Assembly (NCBI GenBank): GCA_964646785.1
Contig: CAZYGU010000020.1
Location: 1 to 15,061, forward strand
DNA from: JBGTNQ01 sp964646785
Lineage (GTDB): Bacteria; Patescibacteriota; Minisyncoccia; Phycocordibacterales; Zambryskibacteraceae
Length of the DNA: 15,061 bases
Direction: 5' to 3'
The position numbers and the translations under genes are program-made. This document shows positions 13,123 to 15,061 of this stretch, one piece after another (the stretch's first letter is position 1; every line of letters begins with the position of its first letter). The notes beneath the pieces were generated by a model that saw nothing but the letters and a program-made list of their open reading frames with translations, was not told where the DNA came from and did not search any database.

Positions 13123-14000
13123 GAATGGTAGAGATGATGAATCATAATAGGAACTGAAATTCGTAATTTTTCTGGAAGTTCAGTTCGCACTCTTCTAGTA
13201 AGCGTATTATAGTCTGCTTCTTCTATCTTGTTGAGTATTCGTTCATAGAGTCGTGAGGCGAGTCTTACTGCGAGTTGTCCTCGGTTATCTAGTTCAGATA
13301 TACCGGGTTCTGCTTCTCGGTAGAGTGTACGGGCTCTAGTAATCTGAAATTTCATAAATGCTTTCCATGCCTCACTGACTTGTGCGGTACTTATTTCATT
13401 TGTAATACCAAACTGTGCCAACTCATCTTGTGGCATGTACACTCGGCCTCGGTGTGAAAAATCTTCCCCAACATCTCTGAGAAAATTTGTAAGCTGCATA
13501 GCTTCGCCGAGTTTCTGTGCGTATGAGAGTGTTTCAGGTTGCTTGAATCCAATAATGTAAGACATCATGATGCCAATACAACTTGCAGAGCCATACATAT
13601 ATTTCTCCAATTCATCGTATGTTGTGTAGGTTGTCTTCTCTGTGTCTTGCATCATTGCATCTAGGAATGAAATGCTAAGTTCGAAAGGGATATGATATGT
13701 ATGAAAGACATATGCGGCAGCTCGGATCACTGGGTTTTCTGATCGAGCTCCCTCATAGCACTTTGTCCATTCATGTTTCCAGTCTAAAAGTTGTTTTTTG
13801 ATTTCCTCATTGTTTGTCCCTTTTGCTGAATCGACAATTTCATCAGGTACACGAACAAAGCCATACAACGTAAATGTCGCGTTACGAATTTCTTTTGGGA
13901 AAAATGCAGTCGCAAAATAGTAGCTAGTACCGTGTTTTTTTTGAAGTTCCTTGGCTACAAGTACATCTTGAGCAAAATCATCATCAGAATAGCCGTTCAT
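13119..14000 (-). CDS. crtB: Phytoene synthase (CrtB), squalene/phytoene synthase family
   Basis: Condenses two GGPP to phytoene, the committed carotenoid step. At 293 residues it has normal length. SYYFATAFFP (26-35) is the start of the family fold. The first Asp-rich motif is PDEIVD (Asp53, Asp57), and the second is NFLRDVGEDF (172-181), with Arg175, Asp176, Glu179 and Asp180, followed by RGRVYMPQDEL, typical of CrtB. Cytosolic or membrane-peripheral. The ATG at 14000 is preceded by an extended -10 (TGATATACT) that predicts a leader of about 1 nt. It is the first gene of a two-gene operon with crtI (4-base overlap). No crtE (GGPP synthase) is visible in the window, so the substrate must come from elsewhere in the genome or from outside. 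A C30 (CrtM-like) preference cannot be excluded. Confidence 0.93.
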   Translation of the reverse strand: MNGYSDDDFAQDVLVAKELQKKHGTSYYFATAFFPKEIRNATFTLYGFVRVPDEIVDSAKGTNNEEIKKQLLDWKHEWTKCYEGARSENPVIRAAAYVFHTYHIPFELSISFLDAMMQDTEKTTYTTYDELEKYMYGSASCIGIMMSYIIGFKQPETLSYAQKLGEAMQLTNFLRDVGEDFSHRGRVYMPQDELAQFGITNEISTAQVSEAWKAFMKFQITRARTLYREAEPGISELDNRGQLAVRLASRLYERILNKIEEADYNTLTRRVRTELPEKLRISVPIMIHHLYHS

Positions 14001-14007
14001 TGCGTGA

Positions 14008-14037
14008 AGTATATCAGTAATGCTACGTATTTCTCAA
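14008..14037 (-). promoter_or_regulatory. Promoter of the crtB-crtI operon
   Basis: The minus strand shows TTGAGA (14032-14037), an 18-bp spacer and the extended -10 TGATATACT (hexamer 14008-14013). Transcription should start at 14001 or 14000, next to the ATG. The terminator of the upstream small gene ends only a few bases before the -35, so the operon is insulated. Confidence 0.65.
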
Positions 14038-14040
14038 TGT

Positions 14041-14068
14041 AAAACCCCCGTCTCTTACGAGACGGGGG
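14041..14068 (-). terminator. Intrinsic terminator with the stop codon in its loop
   Basis: The perfect 10-bp stem CCCCCGTCTC/GAGACGGGGG (14045-14054 with 14059-14068) has the 4-base loop TTAC. The first three loop bases are the TAA stop (14055-14057) of the small gene on the minus strand. TTTT follows (14044-14041). Confidence 0.88.
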
Positions 14069-14318
14069 ACAGGAGCATGTCATGCACAATACGAATTCCT
14101 TCGCGGATTTGGTAGAACTTACCCGCGAGTTCAGCTTCGGGCGACGTTACAAACTCATGAGCTCGCTCGTTCGTCACACCTTCAGCGATCACTTCGTACC
14201 AACCCTGCATCTTCGCATCGTACCACTTATCGAAGTCAGCTTTCGACTGGAAATGGGTACGTGTGATGCAACCGTATGAAGTGCCATTTGCGATATTGCG
14301 GAATACCACGTTGTACAT
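14055..14318 (-). CDS. Hypothetical protein, individually packaged small gene
   Basis: An 87-residue soluble protein that I do not recognise. It begins with a short strand (YNVVFRNI), has two aromatic-rich segments (FDKWYDAKMQGWYEVI and FYQIREGIRIV) and looks alpha/beta. No metal or catalytic motif is seen. The start is ATG at 14318, with GAGGAA 6 nt upstream. Its promoter has a perfect TTGACA (14382-14387) and TATTCT (14360-14365). The stop codon lies in the loop of its own terminator. Base composition is visibly richer in G and C than the neighbouring crtB and SRPBCC genes, as in other packaged genes. Function is unknown. Confidence 0.8.
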   Translation of the reverse strand: MYNVVFRNIANGTSYGCITRTHFQSKADFDKWYDAKMQGWYEVIAEGVTNERAHEFVTSPEAELAGKFYQIREGIRIVHDMLLSPVS

Positions 14319-14359
14319 GCTTGTTTCCTCGCTTGTGAAAGAAGATATTTCTGAAAATT

Positions 14360-14387
14360 AGAATATAATAAATTTTGGATTTGTCAA
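14360..14387 (-). promoter_or_regulatory. Promoter for 14055..14318
   Basis: Perfect -35 TTGACA (14382-14387), 16-bp spacer and -10 TATTCT (14360-14365) on the minus strand. The leader is about 35 nt and carries GAGGAA. The bases after the -35 (AAATCCA) resemble those at the 9388-9393 promoter (AAATATCCA). Confidence 0.7.
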
Positions 14388-14406
14388 ATATGTAAACTTA
14401 TCAATG

Positions 14407-14853
14407 TTATTTCTCGAGTTTTTTCCTTAGCTCGTCGATAACTGCTTTCTCCCAAAACTTCATTGAAAACCAGCCAATGAGTGGTCGTGCAACTATGCGA
14501 AGCCAACGGTTGTGAATAGTGACCTGATATGTGTAATCGATCGTGGTGCCCTCTGGGTGCTGCGAGAGTAATAATTCCTCGTGCCCAGATGTTCCAAACT
14601 TCGGGCTTTCATTATCTGAAATGAACCCCTTTTCAGGAAGAATCTTTGTTTTCATGCTCACAGGGAAAGTTTGTCCAAACGATTTGACTGTTGCATTCAT
14701 TTCTAAATAATTTCCTTCACGTTTTATGATTTGTATAGATTTTGCAACCTTCGGAAAATGCTCAGGAAATGTTTCAAAGTCGGTCATGATATTGAACACA
14801 TTAATAACAGGAGCCTTGATAATCCATGTGGCATGGAGGGTAATATCTTTCAT
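14407..14853 (-). CDS. SRPBCC (START/Bet v 1-like) family protein, COQ10/polyketide-cyclase type
   Basis: A 148-residue single-domain protein with the helix-grip layout. Strand 1 with ATWIIKAPVINVFNIMTDFE (8-27) matches the usual N-terminus (IxAPxxxVFxxxxDxxxxPxF), and EHFPKVAKSIQII continues it. A run of alternating strands follows (MNATVKSF, PVSMKTKI, HEELLLS, TTIDYTYQVT) and then a long C-terminal helix (MKFWEKAVIDELRKKL). Such domains bind hydrophobic ligands, including polyketides, lipids and quinones. A link to carotenoid or isoprenoid handling is attractive given the neighbours but unproven, because a packaged small gene stands between it and crtB. TGATATAGT ends 6 nt before the ATG, predicting a leaderless message. 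Confidence 0.85.
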   Translation of the reverse strand: MKDITLHATWIIKAPVINVFNIMTDFETFPEHFPKVAKSIQIIKREGNYLEMNATVKSFGQTFPVSMKTKILPEKGFISDNESPKFGTSGHEELLLSQHPEGTTIDYTYQVTIHNRWLRIVARPLIGWFSMKFWEKAVIDELRKKLEK

Positions 14854-14859
14854 GTAAAA

Positions 14860-14868
14860 ACTATATCA
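14860..14868 (-). promoter_or_regulatory. Extended -10 for the SRPBCC gene (leaderless spacing)
   Basis: The minus strand reads TGATATAGT (hexamer 14860-14865) and ends exactly 6 nt before the ATG at 14853. No Shine-Dalgarno is present. This is the clearest example of the window's leaderless motif. Confidence 0.65.
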
Positions 14869-14916
14869 TAGGCGTAAAGTTTCGACCTCTTAAAAAACTT
14901 CGTTTCTTCACCAAGC

Positions 14917-14942
14917 AAAAAACACCCTATTGGGTGTTTTTT
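14917..14942 (-). terminator. Bidirectional-looking intrinsic terminator overlapping a stop codon
   Basis: The 11-bp stem AAAAAACACCC/GGGTGTTTTTT (14917-14927 with 14932-14942, 4-base loop) has A and T runs on both sides, so it can work either way. Two bases of the TAA stop of the partial gene (14941-14943) lie in its outer arm. Confidence 0.87.
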
Positions 14943-15061
14943 AGTGCTCGACATGGTGCGGGATATCGGAACCTTTTGGAAGCAGAATAAAGAGCACATT
15001 TGGCTGCCAAATATCAAGCAGGGTTTCTTTGGAATTACGAGGCCGACTGAGAAAGAGATGG
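14941..15061 (-). CDS. C-terminal end of an unrecognised protein (partial, cut by window edge)
   Basis: An open minus-strand frame enters from the right edge and ends at TAA 14941-14943, leaving 39 residues ending in LLPKGSDIPHHVEH. The stop overlaps the following terminator, as in the packaged small genes at 7214 and 14055, and the composition is also GC-richer, so it probably belongs to that class. No function can be assigned from this fragment. The other minus-strand frames here were not worked through in full. The terminator position is the main reason for trusting this one. Confidence 0.6.
   Translation of the reverse strand, partial: HLFLSRPRNSKETLLDIWQPNVLFILLPKGSDIPHHVEH

Noticed and set aside
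1..15061. TGA recoding (as in Gracilibacteria or Absconditabacteria), CRISPR arrays, tRNA or rRNA genes, insertion sequences
   Set aside because: TGA is used as a stop at crtB and at 8684-8686 and does not appear within the accepted genes. I saw no regularly spaced repeats, no transposase and no tRNA-like cloverleaf, although I could not run a covariance search.

Overview
This AT-rich bacterial window uses the standard code: TGA serves as a stop (the crtB stop and the end of 8435..8686). Small hypothetical genes, an MltG/M15/serine-hydrolase wall-enzyme set and very compact spacing suggest a Patescibacteria (CPR, Parcubacteria-like) genome. That placement is an inference from gene style; no rRNA or other marker gene is present.

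Layout. Positions 1-6657 hold mainly cell-envelope and general enzymes: an SDR oxidoreductase, an M15 D,D-carboxypeptidase, a transglutaminase-fold protein, the endolytic transglycosylase MltG, an unrecognised charged protein, a membrane-anchored serine hydrolase of the beta-lactamase/PBP fold and a histidine phosphatase. Positions 6711-9772 hold five small, individually packaged minus-strand genes (two with zinc-ribbon cysteines, one with an internal duplication, one possible small beta-barrel), interrupted by a plus-strand YdeI/OmdA-type gene. Positions 9773-14000 hold a cupin, TspO, a UbiA-type prenyltransferase resembling lycopene elongases, phytoene desaturase (crtI) and phytoene synthase (crtB). 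The right end holds another packaged small gene, an SRPBCC protein and the C-terminal end of a gene cut by the window edge.

How the pigment genes fit together: crtB would make phytoene from GGPP, crtI would desaturate it (probably to lycopene), and the UbiA enzyme would add C5 units to give C45/C50 acyclic carotenoids. No crtE and no cyclase are visible. TspO, known as a regulator of pigment genes in Rhodobacter, is divergent from the prenyltransferase.

The most striking pattern is that the genes fall into two expression grammars. Class A (recognisable enzymes and some others, on both strands) has a -10 hexamer, often an extended TGn -10, placed so that the predicted transcription start is the A of the ATG or 1-2 nt before it. 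This implies leaderless mRNAs. Class B (small unrecognised genes, all on the minus strand) has TTGACA-type -35 and -10 promoters, a Shine-Dalgarno sequence and a private hairpin terminator, in three cases with the stop codon inside the hairpin. Class B genes also look richer in G and C than their neighbours.
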